From Propionivibrio limicola (GTDB lineage Bacteria > Pseudomonadota > Gammaproteobacteria > Burkholderiales > Rhodocyclaceae), in contig NZ_SSSR01000011.1 in NCBI RefSeq assembly GCF_009469695.1, positions 1-64,000 of the forward strand: DNA of 64,000 nt. The letters run 5' to 3'. The notes beneath the pieces were generated by a model that was not told the DNA's origin, made no database searches, and was given only the letters and a program-made list of their open reading frames with translations. This document shows positions 26,230 through 35,489 of the stretch, one piece after another (position 1 is the first letter of the stretch; every line of letters starts with the position of its first letter). The position numbers and the translations under genes were made by a program.

Positions 26230-27009
26230 TCACCGTGGAATAAAACTGATCTGGCCGTCGCATTCGTAGGCCAGCATCGGATATTGGTAGAGCGCCGACA
26301 GCCGCTCGGCGGTCAGCATGGTCTTGGCCGGGCCGCTTTCGGTCAAGCCATCGCCATGCACCAGCAGCACACGGTCGCAAAAGCGCCAAGCCAGCGCCGG
26401 TTCGTGCAGCACCATGACGACAGCGGCATGGTTCTCGCGCGCCGCCTTGGCGAAGAGGTCGAGCATGGCGATCTGGTGCTTGAGGTCGAGGTAGGCAATC
26501 GGCTCGTCGAGCAGGAACAGTTGCGGTTCCTGTGCCAGCAGCGTGGCGATCGCCAGCCGCTGGCGTTCGCCGCCGGAAAGCGTCTGGATGTCGCGCCGCT
26601 CGAAGTCGGCGAGATCGACGGCGGCCAGCGCGGCGCGGACAATCTGCGCATCCTTGGCCGATTCCCAGCCCCAGCGTTCCAGATGCGGATGGCGCCCGAC
26701 CAGCGCCGTCTCCAGTACCGTCGAGGCAAAGGCATCGCCGCGCGATTGCGGCAACCAGCCACGAATCAGGGCGCTTTTACGGGCGCCGAGCTCGGCGTAG
26801 GTCGCGCCCTGAATTCGCACCTCGCCACCCTGCGGCGCCCGCAATCCGGCCAGCACCGAGAGCAGCGTCGACTTGCCGGCGCCGTTGCAGCCGAGAATCG
26901 CCAGCCGCTCGCCGGCTTGCAAACTCAGGTCGAGATCGCGGCAGAAGCTGCGCTGGCCGATGGCGACCGTCAGTTTCCGCGCTTCGAGCAAGGGCGCCTC
27001 AGTCCGCAT
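26230..27009 (-). CDS. btuD: Vitamin B12 (cobamide) ABC transporter ATP-binding protein BtuD
   Basis: A ~259-residue FecE/BtuD-type ATPase. Walker A GCNGAGKSTLL, signature TLSGGERQRLAIA and Walker B LFLLDEPIAYLDL are intact, with HEPALAWRFCDR as the switch region. The start at 27009 directly follows the btuC stop; another ATG at 27030 would overlap btuC. The iron-siderophore family is close in sequence, but the flanking btuB, cobO and riboswitch support cobamide uptake. Confidence 0.9.
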   Translation of the reverse strand: MRTEAPLLEARKLTVAIGQRSFCRDLDLSLQAGERLAILGCNGAGKSTLLSVLAGLRAPQGGEVRIQGATYAELGARKSALIRGWLPQSRGDAFASTVLETALVGRHPHLERWGWESAKDAQIVRAALAAVDLADFERRDIQTLSGGERQRLAIATLLAQEPQLFLLDEPIAYLDLKHQIAMLDLFAKAARENHAAVVMVLHEPALAWRFCDRVLLVHGDGLTESGPAKTMLTAERLSALYQYPMLAYECDGQISFIPR

Positions 27010-27010
27010 C

Positions 27011-28000
27011 TCAGCGCCCCCGCCGCGCATCGCGGGCCAGCAGAAAAAGGAAAACCGGCACGCCGATCAGCGCCGTCAGCACGCCGACCGGCAACTGCTG
27101 CGGTGCGATCACCGAGCGCGCCAGCGTATCGGCGATCACCAGCAGGCTGCCGCCGGCCAGCGCCGACGCCGGCAGCAGCAAGCGCTGGTCGTTGCCGGCC
27201 GCCAGCCGCACCAGATGCGGCACGATCAGGCCGATGAAACCGATCGAGCCGGCCTGCGTCACCGCCGCGGCAGTCGCCAGCGAGGCCACCAGATAAACGC
27301 CCTTGCGCAAGCGACTAACCTGCACGCCGAGCGTCTGCGCCATGTCCGACCCGCGCGCCAGCAAATTGAGTTCGCGGGCGAACGGCATGGCGACGAGCAG
27401 AATCGCCGCCAGCACGCCGAGCACCAACCCCGGGCTGCTCGCCTGCGAGAGGTCGCCCATCAACCAGAACAGCATGCCGTGCAATTTATGATCGGGGGCA
27501 ATCGACAGAATCAGCGCGACCATCGCGCCGCAGCCGGCGGCGACGATGACGCCGGTCAGCAACAATCGCGTTTGCGTCCAGCTGCCGTCGCCGTGCGCCA
27601 GCCCGAAAACGACGAGCATCGCCGCCAGCGCGCCGACAAACGAGGCACCGCTGATACCGGCGACGCCGACGCCAAAAAGAATGGCGAGAATCGCCCCAAC
27701 CCCCGCCCCGCCCGAAATGCCGAGTACATACGGATCGGCGAGTGGATTGCGCAACAACACCTGCAACAAGGCGCCAGCCAGAGCCAACAGCCCGCCGCAG
27801 GCAAAACCGGCCAGCGCACGCGGCAAACGCAGGCTGCGCACGACTTCGCCCGAAACGCCGTCCGCGCCGCCGAACAACGCCGCCAGCACCTCGGCCGGCG
27901 GAATCCGGATGCTGCCCGCCACCAGCGCCAGCAGAATGCTCAGCAGCGCCACCCCGGTCAGGGCGGCGAGGATAAGCAGGGCGCGGCGGCGGGTGGGCAT
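27011..28000 (-). CDS. btuC: Vitamin B12 (cobamide) ABC transporter permease BtuC
   Basis: A 329-residue FecCD-family permease with about ten membrane helices. Typical blocks: LRLPRALAGFACGGLLALAG, NPLADPYVLGISGGAGVGA, WLMGDLSQAS and GFIGLIVPHLVRLAAGNDQR. It follows btuB by six bases. No btuF gene (periplasmic binding protein) lies in this cluster, so the binding protein must be encoded elsewhere. Confidence 0.92.
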   Translation of the reverse strand: MPTRRRALLILAALTGVALLSILLALVAGSIRIPPAEVLAALFGGADGVSGEVVRSLRLPRALAGFACGGLLALAGALLQVLLRNPLADPYVLGISGGAGVGAILAILFGVGVAGISGASFVGALAAMLVVFGLAHGDGSWTQTRLLLTGVIVAAGCGAMVALILSIAPDHKLHGMLFWLMGDLSQASSPGLVLGVLAAILLVAMPFARELNLLARGSDMAQTLGVQVSRLRKGVYLVASLATAAAVTQAGSIGFIGLIVPHLVRLAAGNDQRLLLPASALAGGSLLVIADTLARSVIAPQQLPVGVLTALIGVPVFLFLLARDARRGR

Positions 28001-28006
28001 GGTGGT

Positions 28007-29857
28007 TTACTTCGGCTGATAACGGATACCGACCATCCCATTGACGCCGGCCGTCCCGTAGTCATCCACCAGCTCGTACTGCTTGTCGAACACGTTGTTG
28101 ATGCGGGCAAACAGCGAGACGTTCCGGTCGATGCGGTAGTTGGCCGTCAGGTTGAGCAGCGTATAGCCGCCAAGGCGCACGGTATTGGCCACATCGTTAT
28201 AGCGCTCGCCACTGCTCACGACTTCGCCGCCGAACGTCCACGCACCGGTCATGTAATCGGCGCCGACGTTGGCGTGCTTGCGCGCACGCCGGGTCAGCAG
28301 GTTATCCGTTTCCGTGTTGCGCGGATCCTGCAGATCGATCGCGGCACGCAACGAGAGCGGGCCGAAACTGCCCTTGTACGCCAGCGACCAGCCGGTAATG
28401 CGCGCTGAAGAAACGTTCTGCGGCACATAGAACCACGATCCGGCGGGGGTCTCTTCCCACTGGATGAGGTCGTCGATGCGGTTGTGGAAGTAGGTCACCG
28501 ACGCGGCATGTGGCCCGGCCTCATAGTGCAACGCGAATTCGCGGTTGTGGGCGTACTCGGGCTTGAGGTCCGGGTTACCCTGCCCCATGTAAGGCATATA
28601 CGGATAGTAGAGATCGTTCATCGACGGCGCCTTGTAGGCTGTGCCGTACGAAGCGTGGGCACGGAAAGCGTCGCTGATCTGGTAACCGTAGGCGGCCGAG
28701 CCGGTCGTCTTCGAGCCGGTTTGCGAGATGTCGTCGTGCCGCGCATTGAACTGCCAGCGATGGTTCCCCGCCGACGCACCCCAACCGGCCAACAGCGACT
28801 TGATCGTGCGCTCGGTCTTGTCGTACTGCTGCGTCGCCTCCACATCCTGCCGCAGCCATTCGGCGGCCAGCAAGGCTTTGCCGAGCGGCAACGCAATGTC
28901 GTTCTGCCAGGAGAACTGATCCTGATCGGTGCGCACCGAACTCGCCTTTACGCCATCCACATAATAAAACGCATCATCGGTGCCGCGCCCGAGACGGACC
29001 GTGCTCTGCCAGTCCGGCAGAATCCGGTTGCGCGAATAGAGGCTGTAACTGCTGACCCGGATGTCGTTGCGGTAATCCTTGGTCGCCGACGCCTTGTAGC
29101 CGCCGTCGTAATCGTTGCTGCCGTCGCTCGAGAAAGTATTCAGGCCGATCTCGTGATCGTTGTTGAAACGATAGGCAAGGTTGCCGCTAAAGCTCTTGTC
29201 ACGGAAACCATCATCGTCCGGATTGTATGAATTGTTGTTCTTGTTCCTGATGTTGGAAAAGCCGTTGGTATCGTCGTAAGCCGCCTGCAGGCTGTATTTC
29301 CAACCCTCATTCTGGCCGCTGACGCCGGCCGACAGTTTCTGCGTTGCGTCGCTGCCGTAGGCGGCTTCAAGATTGAAGGCGGCCGGGCCGCTGCCCTGCC
29401 GGGTAAATATCTGGATGACGCCGCCGATCGCCTCCGAACCGTAGAGAGATGAGGCCGGGCCGCGCAGGATTTCGATGCGGTCAACCTGCGCGAGCGGGAT
29501 TCTCGACAGCGCTGTCGTGCCGAGCGTGGCCGAATTGACGCGCATGCCGTCGATCAGCACCAAGGTATGCTCGCTGTTGGTGCCGCGAATGAACAGGCTC
29601 GACGTGCTGCCGGCACTGCCGCTTTGCGTAAACTCGATCCCGGGCTGGCGAGCCAGCAATTCCGGCAAACTGGACTGGCCAGCGGCTTCGATCTCCTCGC
29701 GGGAAATCACCGAGACGTCGGCCAGCAACTCATTGGCGCGCTGCGCCTGCCGGGTGGCCGTGACGACGATGGTTTCGGCTTCCGATTCGGCCGCCATGAC
29801 GGGGAAAGCAGCCATCAGCGCAATCGCGCCCGCCGCCAGAGAACAACGTGGATACAT
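28007..29857 (-). CDS. btuB: TonB-dependent cobalamin outer-membrane receptor BtuB
   Basis: A 616-residue outer-membrane beta-barrel for corrinoid uptake. It has a signal peptide (residues 1-22, ending MAA), a TonB box ETIVVTATR, a plug domain with LPELLARQPGIEF, FIRGTNSEHTLVLIDGMRVN and EILRGPASSLYGSEAIGGVI, then a barrel of alternating strands ending in aromatic/lysine GIRYQPK. Length and DGMRVN match BtuB. The ATG at 29857 is chosen because the signal peptide begins there; the frame upstream runs into the riboswitch. Confidence 0.94.
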   Translation of the reverse strand: MYPRCSLAAGAIALMAAFPVMAAESEAETIVVTATRQAQRANELLADVSVISREEIEAAGQSSLPELLARQPGIEFTQSGSAGSTSSLFIRGTNSEHTLVLIDGMRVNSATLGTTALSRIPLAQVDRIEILRGPASSLYGSEAIGGVIQIFTRQGSGPAAFNLEAAYGSDATQKLSAGVSGQNEGWKYSLQAAYDDTNGFSNIRNKNNNSYNPDDDGFRDKSFSGNLAYRFNNDHEIGLNTFSSDGSNDYDGGYKASATKDYRNDIRVSSYSLYSRNRILPDWQSTVRLGRGTDDAFYYVDGVKASSVRTDQDQFSWQNDIALPLGKALLAAEWLRQDVEATQQYDKTERTIKSLLAGWGASAGNHRWQFNARHDDISQTGSKTTGSAAYGYQISDAFRAHASYGTAYKAPSMNDLYYPYMPYMGQGNPDLKPEYAHNREFALHYEAGPHAASVTYFHNRIDDLIQWEETPAGSWFYVPQNVSSARITGWSLAYKGSFGPLSLRAAIDLQDPRNTETDNLLTRRARKHANVGADYMTGAWTFGGEVVSSGERYNDVANTVRLGGYTLLNLTANYRIDRNVSLFARINNVFDKQYELVDDYGTAGVNGMVGIRYQPK

Positions 29858-30025
29858 TCGGACTTCTCCCAATGCGCCGGCAAGCGTCCCCGCATGCCGG
29901 CAGACAAATAAACGGATGCGCATCAGGGAAAACCAGGAAGCGAATGAGCGAACGCCGCGCACGCGAAGTGCGAAACAAGCACATGCATCCGGAGTCCGCT
30001 TCCCCGCGGCACATCCTTCGATGGC

Positions 30026-30235
30026 GTGCATGGCCGGTATCCGGGCTTACGAGTCTTGATGCTTCGCCTTCCCAGGCATTTTTCGCCCAGTGGCCTGCCG
30101 AAACATCCACACTCGCTTACCGTTGCGGGGGCAGCACAGGCATTGCGCCGTTTGCTTCGGTCCTCAAACCAGGACCGGACGACACGCACCTGTTTCCCGT
30201 TTAACCGCCACATGGAAAACGCGGGCGGCACCTTG
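30026..30235 (-). promoter_or_regulatory. Cobalamin riboswitch upstream of btuB
   Basis: On the minus strand the aptamer blocks appear in order: GGTTAAACGGGAAACAGGTG, GCTGCCCCCGCAACGGTAAG, GGGAAGGCG and AAGCCCGGATACCGGCC. This is a canonical cobalamin riboswitch, closer to consensus than the one at 155-362. It is about 170 nt ahead of the btuB ATG. It should repress btuB-btuC-btuD-cobO-cbiA when adenosylcobalamin is abundant. The remaining parts of the 29,858-30,435 gap show no gene. Confidence 0.97.
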
Positions 30236-30435
30236 CACGGTTTTCGTCACGATGCCGGGCACGCCATCGTGTAACGATGGGCATCAGACAACGAACGAAA
30301 GTCACGGAGTATAACAAAAGCCATCCGTCGAAGGGCATCTTTCACGACTAAGGCACTGAATTAGCGCAACAAATGGCATGCCCCGCAGACACCGCCCCTT
30401 GACGCTCCTCGCTTTATGAAACTATAGTCCGCGCC

Positions 30436-30642
30436 ATGGAAAACGAACTCGACACGCTCGAATACAAAGTCGCCCAAGTCGTGGCGTTATGCCACGCGTT
30501 GCGTGCGGAAAACCAGCAACTGCAGCAGAAGCTCACCAACGCGGAAGCCGAAAAGGCGGCACTCGCCAGCCGCATGGATGCCGCACGTATCCGGCTTGAG
30601 CAGATCGCCGAGCAGTTGCCGGATTCATCAAACCCCGCCTGA
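30436..30642 (+). CDS. Small coiled-coil protein, ZapB-like (TIGR02449 type)
   Basis: A 68-residue protein that is almost entirely a coiled coil (LEYKVAQVVALCHALRAENQ onwards). Proteins of this kind regularly precede zapA in beta- and gammaproteobacteria. A role in Z-ring assembly is inferred from position and resemblance to ZapB. It lies eight bases ahead of zapA. Confidence 0.85.
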   Translation: MENELDTLEYKVAQVVALCHALRAENQQLQQKLTNAEAEKAALASRMDAARIRLEQIAEQLPDSSNPA

Positions 30643-30650
30643 GTCCTCGC

Positions 30651-31004
30651 ATGCCCAACGAATCGAACCACCTCGACATCACCCTGCTCGGCAAGGAATA
30701 CCGCGTCGCCTGCCCGCCCGAGGAACGCGATGCCTTGCAGGCGGCCGTCGCCTACGTCGACGCCAAGATGCACGACATCGCCGAAAAGACGCACAGCAAC
30801 ATATCCGAGCGCATTGCGGTGATGGCCGCACTGAATATCGCGCACGAACTACTCTCGGCACAACAGTGTTCGTACGACATGCCGGAGCCCTATCTGACCG
30901 CCGGGTCAGAAACAGGGGTGGACATCGAGGCGGCAACGGATAGAATCAAGTCCATGGAGGCACAACTTGACGCGGTGCTCAAGCACCAAGAAGAGTTGCT
31001 CTAA
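30651..31004 (+). CDS. zapA: Cell division protein ZapA
   Basis: A 117-residue FtsZ-associated protein that bundles FtsZ filaments. N-terminal LDITLLGKEYRVACPPEERD is the typical ZapA head, followed by AVAYVDAKMHDIAEKT and AVMAALNIAHELL, then a C-terminal coiled coil. It is directly followed by 6S RNA, an arrangement conserved in proteobacteria (zapA-ssrS). Confidence 0.95.
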   Translation: MPNESNHLDITLLGKEYRVACPPEERDALQAAVAYVDAKMHDIAEKTHSNISERIAVMAALNIAHELLSAQQCSYDMPEPYLTAGSETGVDIEAATDRIKSMEAQLDAVLKHQEELL

Positions 31005-31017
31005 GCCTCAAAAGGTT

Positions 31018-31197
31018 GTTCCCTGCGGTGTTTGTGAAGGCCATATATTCCTTGAACCAATGCTAAATTGGCATCGGTTACTGACCAGCGAAGCCGCTGT
31101 TGTGCCAGCCCCTCTGACGGGCCAGCCTGATGCGGAAGGAAAGTAGCCTCCTCTGAACTCCGGTTCAGGATGCCGGCCTAACGGCACTTGCGGGGAC
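31018..31197 (+). ncRNA. ssrS: 6S RNA (ssrS)
   Basis: The ~180-nt stretch between zapA and selO has the features of betaproteobacterial 6S RNA. The ends TCCCTGCGGTG and CACTTGCGGGGA can pair as the closing stem. GTGAAGGCCATATATTCCTT followed by GAACC and the TCTGAACTCCGGTTCAGG hairpin are typical of the internal bubble region. 6S RNA binds sigma-70 RNA polymerase in stationary phase. Ends are approximate. An intrinsic terminator follows at 31206. Confidence 0.9.
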
Positions 31198-31205
31198 ATT
31201 ATTTG

Positions 31206-31247
31206 ACAGCGTGGAAAGTCCGGAAAACCCGGCTTCCACGCTGTTTT
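31206..31247 (+). terminator. Intrinsic terminator of 6S RNA
   Basis: ACAGCGTGGAA (31206-31216) and TTCCACGCTGT (31234-31244) form a perfect 11-bp stem, with an inner TCCGG/CCCGG partial stem and a short T-run. It immediately follows the 6S RNA and separates it from selO. Confidence 0.85.
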
Positions 31248-31361
31248 CATTTGGGGACGCCGTTGCCGAGCAGGCCCCGGCCTGCAAAGCGGAACGGGAA
31301 CCTGCCCCGGCCAGCCGGTGCCCAACCGGTTGTTTTGTCACAGCCTTCTGGCACAACATCC

Positions 31362-32918
31362 ATGCCGCATTTTGACAACCGCTGGCTGCGTGAGCTACCG
31401 GGCGACACCTGCACGCAAAACCACCCCCGCCAAGTGCACGAGGCACTGTGGTCGACTGTCACGCCGGAAGCTGCCCCCAACCCGCGTCTGCTCGCCCATT
31501 CGCGCGAAGTCGCCGAACTTCTCGACCTCGACGAGGCGACGATTCGCTCCCGGGACTGGCTTGGCGCACTCTCGGGCAATAGCCTGCTGGCCGGCATGGC
31601 CACCTACGTGACATGCTACGGCGGCCATCAGTTCGGCACCTGGGCCGGCCAACTCGGCGACGGCCGCGCCATATTCCTCGGCGAAGCAGTCAACGCGCAA
31701 GGCAAACGCTTCGAACTGCAACTCAAGGGAGCCGGTCCGACGCCTTATTCGCGCCACGCCGACGGGTACGCCGTGCTGCGTTCGTCGGTCCGCGAATTCC
31801 TCTGCAGTGAAGCGATGCACCACCTCGGCGTGCCGACCACCCGCGCGCTGTCGCTCGTCGCGACGGGAAAAACCGTCATCCGCGACATGTTCTATGACGG
31901 CCATCCGGCCGCCGAAACCGGGGCCATCGTTTGCCGTGTCGCGCCCTCCTTCACGCGCTTCGGCCATTTCGAACTGCCCGCCGCACGCGGCGACACCGCG
32001 CTGTTGCAGAAGTTGCTCGACTTCACGCTCGACCGGGACTTTCCCGATTTCGCCCACACGCATCCCGACGAACGGGTGGCCCGCTGGTTCATCGAGGTCT
32101 GCGAGCGCACGGCGCGCCTGATCGTGCACTGGATGCGCGTCGGCTTCGTGCACGGCGTGATGAACACCGACAACATGTCGATTCTCGGCCTGACCATCGA
32201 TTACGGACCCTACGGCTGGATCGACGATTTCGACCCGCTGTGGACGCCGAACACGACCGATGCCGCCGGGCGCCGTTACTGCTTCGGCCGCCAACCGGAC
32301 ATCGCACGCTGGAACCTCGAACGACTGGCTGACGCCCTTTCGCTCATTGCCCCCGATCCCGGCGCGCTTGCCGAAGGAATCGAGCGCTACGACACGACCT
32401 ATGATCGCGAATTCCGCACCGCCTTTGCCGCCAAATTTGGTTTCACCGGCTGGCGGGATGGAGACGACGACCTTGTGGAAACCGCCTTCCAGCTGATGTA
32501 CCGGGGCGAAATCGACATGACTGTGTTTTTCCGCACCTTGGGCCAGGTCGATCTTGAGGTACCGGACATCGACAGTCTGCGCGACGCGTTCTACGCTGGC
32601 GCGAAGTTTCGGGCCGTCGCCGGCGAACTCGCAACCTGGCTCCAGCGCTGGCGCCAGCGGATCAAAAGCGACGGGCGCCCCAACGACAGGCGCCTATCGG
32701 CCATGAACGCCGCCAACCCGCGCTACGTCCTGCGCAATTATCTGGCCCAGCAGGCGATCGAGCGCGCCGAGGCCGGCGACATGACGATGATTGACGAGTT
32801 GCTCGAAACGCTACGCCACCCTTACGACAACCAGCCGGGCAAAGAGGTTTTTGCCGCCAGACGCCCTGACTGGGCACGCCGCAAGCCCGGCTGTTCGATG
32901 CTCTCATGCAGTTCCTGA
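31362..32918 (+). CDS. selO: Protein adenylyltransferase SelO (YdiU family)
   Basis: A 518-residue pseudokinase-fold enzyme that transfers AMP to protein Ser/Thr/Tyr residues. Family blocks: YGGHQFGTWAGQLGDGRAIF, LQLKGAGPTPYSRHADGYAV, SSVREFLCSEAMHHLGVPTT, and GVMNTDNMSILGLTIDYGPY with the metal-binding Asn/Asp. The end KPGCSMLSCSS is typical. The ATG at 31362 is chosen as the point where conservation begins; the frame upstream runs into the terminator of 6S RNA. Confidence 0.95.
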   Translation: MPHFDNRWLRELPGDTCTQNHPRQVHEALWSTVTPEAAPNPRLLAHSREVAELLDLDEATIRSRDWLGALSGNSLLAGMATYVTCYGGHQFGTWAGQLGDGRAIFLGEAVNAQGKRFELQLKGAGPTPYSRHADGYAVLRSSVREFLCSEAMHHLGVPTTRALSLVATGKTVIRDMFYDGHPAAETGAIVCRVAPSFTRFGHFELPAARGDTALLQKLLDFTLDRDFPDFAHTHPDERVARWFIEVCERTARLIVHWMRVGFVHGVMNTDNMSILGLTIDYGPYGWIDDFDPLWTPNTTDAAGRRYCFGRQPDIARWNLERLADALSLIAPDPGALAEGIERYDTTYDREFRTAFAAKFGFTGWRDGDDDLVETAFQLMYRGEIDMTVFFRTLGQVDLEVPDIDSLRDAFYAGAKFRAVAGELATWLQRWRQRIKSDGRPNDRRLSAMNAANPRYVLRNYLAQQAIERAEAGDMTMIDELLETLRHPYDNQPGKEVFAARRPDWARRKPGCSMLSCSS

Positions 32919-33020
32919 ACGAACGATCATCCGCAGCACACCGCACCTCGCCATAACGGACAAAGCGCGTAGAATGGATCTCGCGGCATTCACCGCCATC
33001 TGCCAGAGGAGCGACCGATC

Positions 33021-33275
33021 ATGCCTTACACCACCGAGCTGGTTCATGAACTCAACGCCCTGACCCGCTTCAGCCTGGACAGCGGACAACAGGGCATCAA
33101 GGTCCACAAGACGGCCGATCCGGCCGTCATCGCCGCCGTGCAGCGCCTGCACGCCAAGGGCTTGGTCACGCAAACGGATGGCGGCTATCTGACAAGCCTC
33201 GGCCACGAGGCGGCCGAACTGGCGACCCCGCTACTCGGCATCCTGACCGAAGGCGCGGCGGCGACGGTCGGTTAA
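33021..33275 (+). CDS. Small conserved protein of TIGR02647 type
   Basis: An 84-residue protein of unknown function. It resembles the TIGR02647 family: ELVHELNALTRF, GIKVHKTADPAVIAAVQRLH, AKGLVTQTDGGYLTSLGHEA. The pattern of helices followed by KGLVTQTDGGYLT looks like a winged-helix wing, so DNA binding is possible but unproven. GAGGAG-type RBS (AGAGGAGCGACC) lies upstream. It faces dsbD tail to tail. Confidence 0.8.
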   Translation: MPYTTELVHELNALTRFSLDSGQQGIKVHKTADPAVIAAVQRLHAKGLVTQTDGGYLTSLGHEAAELATPLLGILTEGAAATVG

Positions 33276-33296
33276 GCACCTGGCCGCCCTTGCTCC

Positions 33297-35078
33297 TTAA
33301 GGAGCGACGGCTGCCAGCGTTTTCAGAAACTCGTCGGCATCCTGATAGCCGACGACCCTGCCCCCCTCGATTTCGCGGCCAGCGCGATCGAAAAAGATCA
33401 GTCCGGGCGGCCCGTAGAGGCGAAAGCGCGCCAACAGCGCCTTGTCGGCCTCGGAGCTGGCGGTCACGTCGGCTTGCAGCAGGCGCCAGCCGGCCAGCTT
33501 GGCGCGCACACGCGGGTCAGCAAAGGTAAAGCGCTCCATTTCCTTGCAGGAGACGCACCAGTCGGCATAGAAATCGAGCATGACCGGCGCGCCGGGTTGC
33601 TGCAGGCGCGCATCGAGTTCCGCCACCGAGCGCACACGCTCGAAAGAAAGAGCCGGCGACACGCGATCCGGCGCGCTGGCGCGCAGACCGGCGAGCGGCT
33701 GCAGCGGATCCTTGGCGCCCGACAGCACACCGACCAGCGTGGCGACCCCGGCGCACAGCATGACCACCCCGATGCCTTTCCAGAACCGGTGCCAGCCGCC
33801 CGCGTGCGGCGGCAGGGGGTCGAGCGCATGCAGATAGACAGCGGGCAGGATCAGCAGCAACGCCCAGGCGCTCATCTGCACGGCGAGTGGCAATAGCGGC
33901 GAGACGACCCACACGGCCATCGCCAGCAAAACGACACCGAACGCTTTGCGCACGGCTTCCATCCAGGCCCCAGCTTTCGGCAGCAGCGTCCCGGCGGAGA
34001 GGCCGATCAGCAGCAACGGGGAACCCATTCCCAATGCCAGGCAGAACAAGGCCAGGCCACCGAGCAACGCGTCACCGGTTTGCCCGATGTAAAGCAGCGC
34101 CCCGGCCAGCGGCGCGGCGACACAAGGGCCAACGATCAACGCCGACAGCGCCCCCATGGCCGCCACACCGGGCAGCGAACCTCCCTTGAAATGCGCGGCT
34201 TCGCCCGAAACCCGGCTTTGCACGAAGGCCGGCAACTGCAGCTCATAGAAACCGAACATCGACAGCGCCAGAGCGACGAAAACCAGCGCCATGCCCCCCA
34301 GCACCCAGGCGTTCTGCAAGGCGGACGATAGCAACTGGCCCGAAAAGCCGGCGGCGACACCGGCCAAGGTGTAGGTCACAGCCATGCCGAGCACGTAGGC
34401 CGAGGCCAGCGCGAAACCCCGCCCGTGGCTCAGCGCCTCGTCGTGGCGACGGGCGCCGGCAATGATGCCGGACAGGATCGGGAACATCGGGAAAACGCAG
34501 GGCGTCAGCGCCAGCAAGAGTCCGAAGCCGAAAAAACTCGCCGCCACCAGCCAGATTTCCGCTTCCCCGAGCAGGCGGGCAATGCGCCCCGATTCGTCGT
34601 TTCCGGCCGACGTAACAGGCGGAGAAACAGGCCGAGAAACAGCCGCCGCCACCGGGTCCGGCAATTCGATGCCGAACGCCTGCGTCTGCGGCGGATAACA
34701 CACGCCCACCTCGGCGCACCCTTGCGAGGTGACATTCAGCAACAGCGGCAAGGTGCCCGAACTCGCACGCTCGACCGGCAAACGGATGGTCACGCTGTCG
34801 TGATGCACTTCGACCCGGCCGAACGTCTCATCCAGCTTTTCCTTGCCGGCCGGGATCACCGGTGCGCCGAATTCGACCACCGGCGGCACGGCGGCAAAAC
34901 GGAACTTGTCACGGTACAGGTAATAGCCGTCGGCAATTTCGAAATGGACTTCGACCGTCCGTCCATCGACCGCCCGCGCAGAGGGTTTGAACGCCAGCGC
35001 CGGCGGCAGGGGATCGGCAGCCTTGGCGCCAACGCACAGGATCAGCAACAGAAAACACCGGAACAGGCGAACGATCAT
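33297..35078 (-). CDS. dsbD: Thiol:disulfide interchange protein DsbD
   Basis: A 593-residue inner-membrane reductant carrier. The signal peptide spans residues 1-20. The periplasmic alpha domain (~25-140) holds the Cys pair in SQGCAEVGVCYPP. Eight membrane helices follow, with redox cysteines in TPCVFPMFPIL and VGPCVAAPLAG. The C-terminal thioredoxin-like domain has YADWCVSCKEME. It passes electrons from cytoplasmic thioredoxin to periplasmic DsbC/CcmG-type partners. It lies eight bases after cutA on the same strand. Confidence 0.95.
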   Translation of the reverse strand: MIVRLFRCFLLLILCVGAKAADPLPPALAFKPSARAVDGRTVEVHFEIADGYYLYRDKFRFAAVPPVVEFGAPVIPAGKEKLDETFGRVEVHHDSVTIRLPVERASSGTLPLLLNVTSQGCAEVGVCYPPQTQAFGIELPDPVAAAVSRPVSPPVTSAGNDESGRIARLLGEAEIWLVAASFFGFGLLLALTPCVFPMFPILSGIIAGARRHDEALSHGRGFALASAYVLGMAVTYTLAGVAAGFSGQLLSSALQNAWVLGGMALVFVALALSMFGFYELQLPAFVQSRVSGEAAHFKGGSLPGVAAMGALSALIVGPCVAAPLAGALLYIGQTGDALLGGLALFCLALGMGSPLLLIGLSAGTLLPKAGAWMEAVRKAFGVVLLAMAVWVVSPLLPLAVQMSAWALLLILPAVYLHALDPLPPHAGGWHRFWKGIGVVMLCAGVATLVGVLSGAKDPLQPLAGLRASAPDRVSPALSFERVRSVAELDARLQQPGAPVMLDFYADWCVSCKEMERFTFADPRVRAKLAGWRLLQADVTASSEADKALLARFRLYGPPGLIFFDRAGREIEGGRVVGYQDADEFLKTLAAVAP

Positions 35079-35086
35079 GGCGGAAC

Positions 35087-35431
35087 TCAGGCGATGGATT
35101 GTTCGTCGGACAACAACTCGCCCGCCTGCGTTTCCGCGCTCACCCAATCGAGATAAGCGGGGAGTCCCCCGGCGACCGGCAACGCGACGATTTCGGGCAA
35201 CTCGTAGGGATGATGCGCCCGCACTGCCGCCTCCAGTTCAGGATAGCGCTCGGCCGTCGTCTTGATAAGCAAAGGCACCTCGACTGCGCGCTCGACCTTG
35301 CCCTGCCAGCGATACATCGAACGGCAAGGCGCCAGAATGTTGACGCAGGCGGCGAGCCGCATTTCGATCAACAACGCGGCGAGCGTTTCCGCGGCCATCT
35401 GATCGGGCAGATTGGTCAAAACCAGCAACAT
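35087..35431 (-). CDS. cutA: Divalent-cation tolerance protein CutA
   Basis: A 114-residue trimeric PII-like protein. Motifs: TLAALLIEMRLAACVNIL, SMYRWQGKVERAVEVPLLIK and VRAHHPYELPEIVALPV. The ATG has AGGAGGTCG upstream. The usual cutA-dsbD neighbourhood (as in E. coli) is preserved. Confidence 0.95.
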   Translation of the reverse strand: MLLVLTNLPDQMAAETLAALLIEMRLAACVNILAPCRSMYRWQGKVERAVEVPLLIKTTAERYPELEAAVRAHHPYELPEIVALPVAGGLPAYLDWVSAETQAGELLSDEQSIA

Positions 35432-35489
35432 AAACGACCTCCTGGGTTATGGATCAGCTATACGCCGCACCAACGCGACTCGCGCCAGT

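Noticed and set aside
26873-28408. 511-codon plus-strand frame over btuD, btuC and btuB
   Set aside because: It runs across three recognised genes on the other strand and is rich in Arg/Gln typical of shadow frames.
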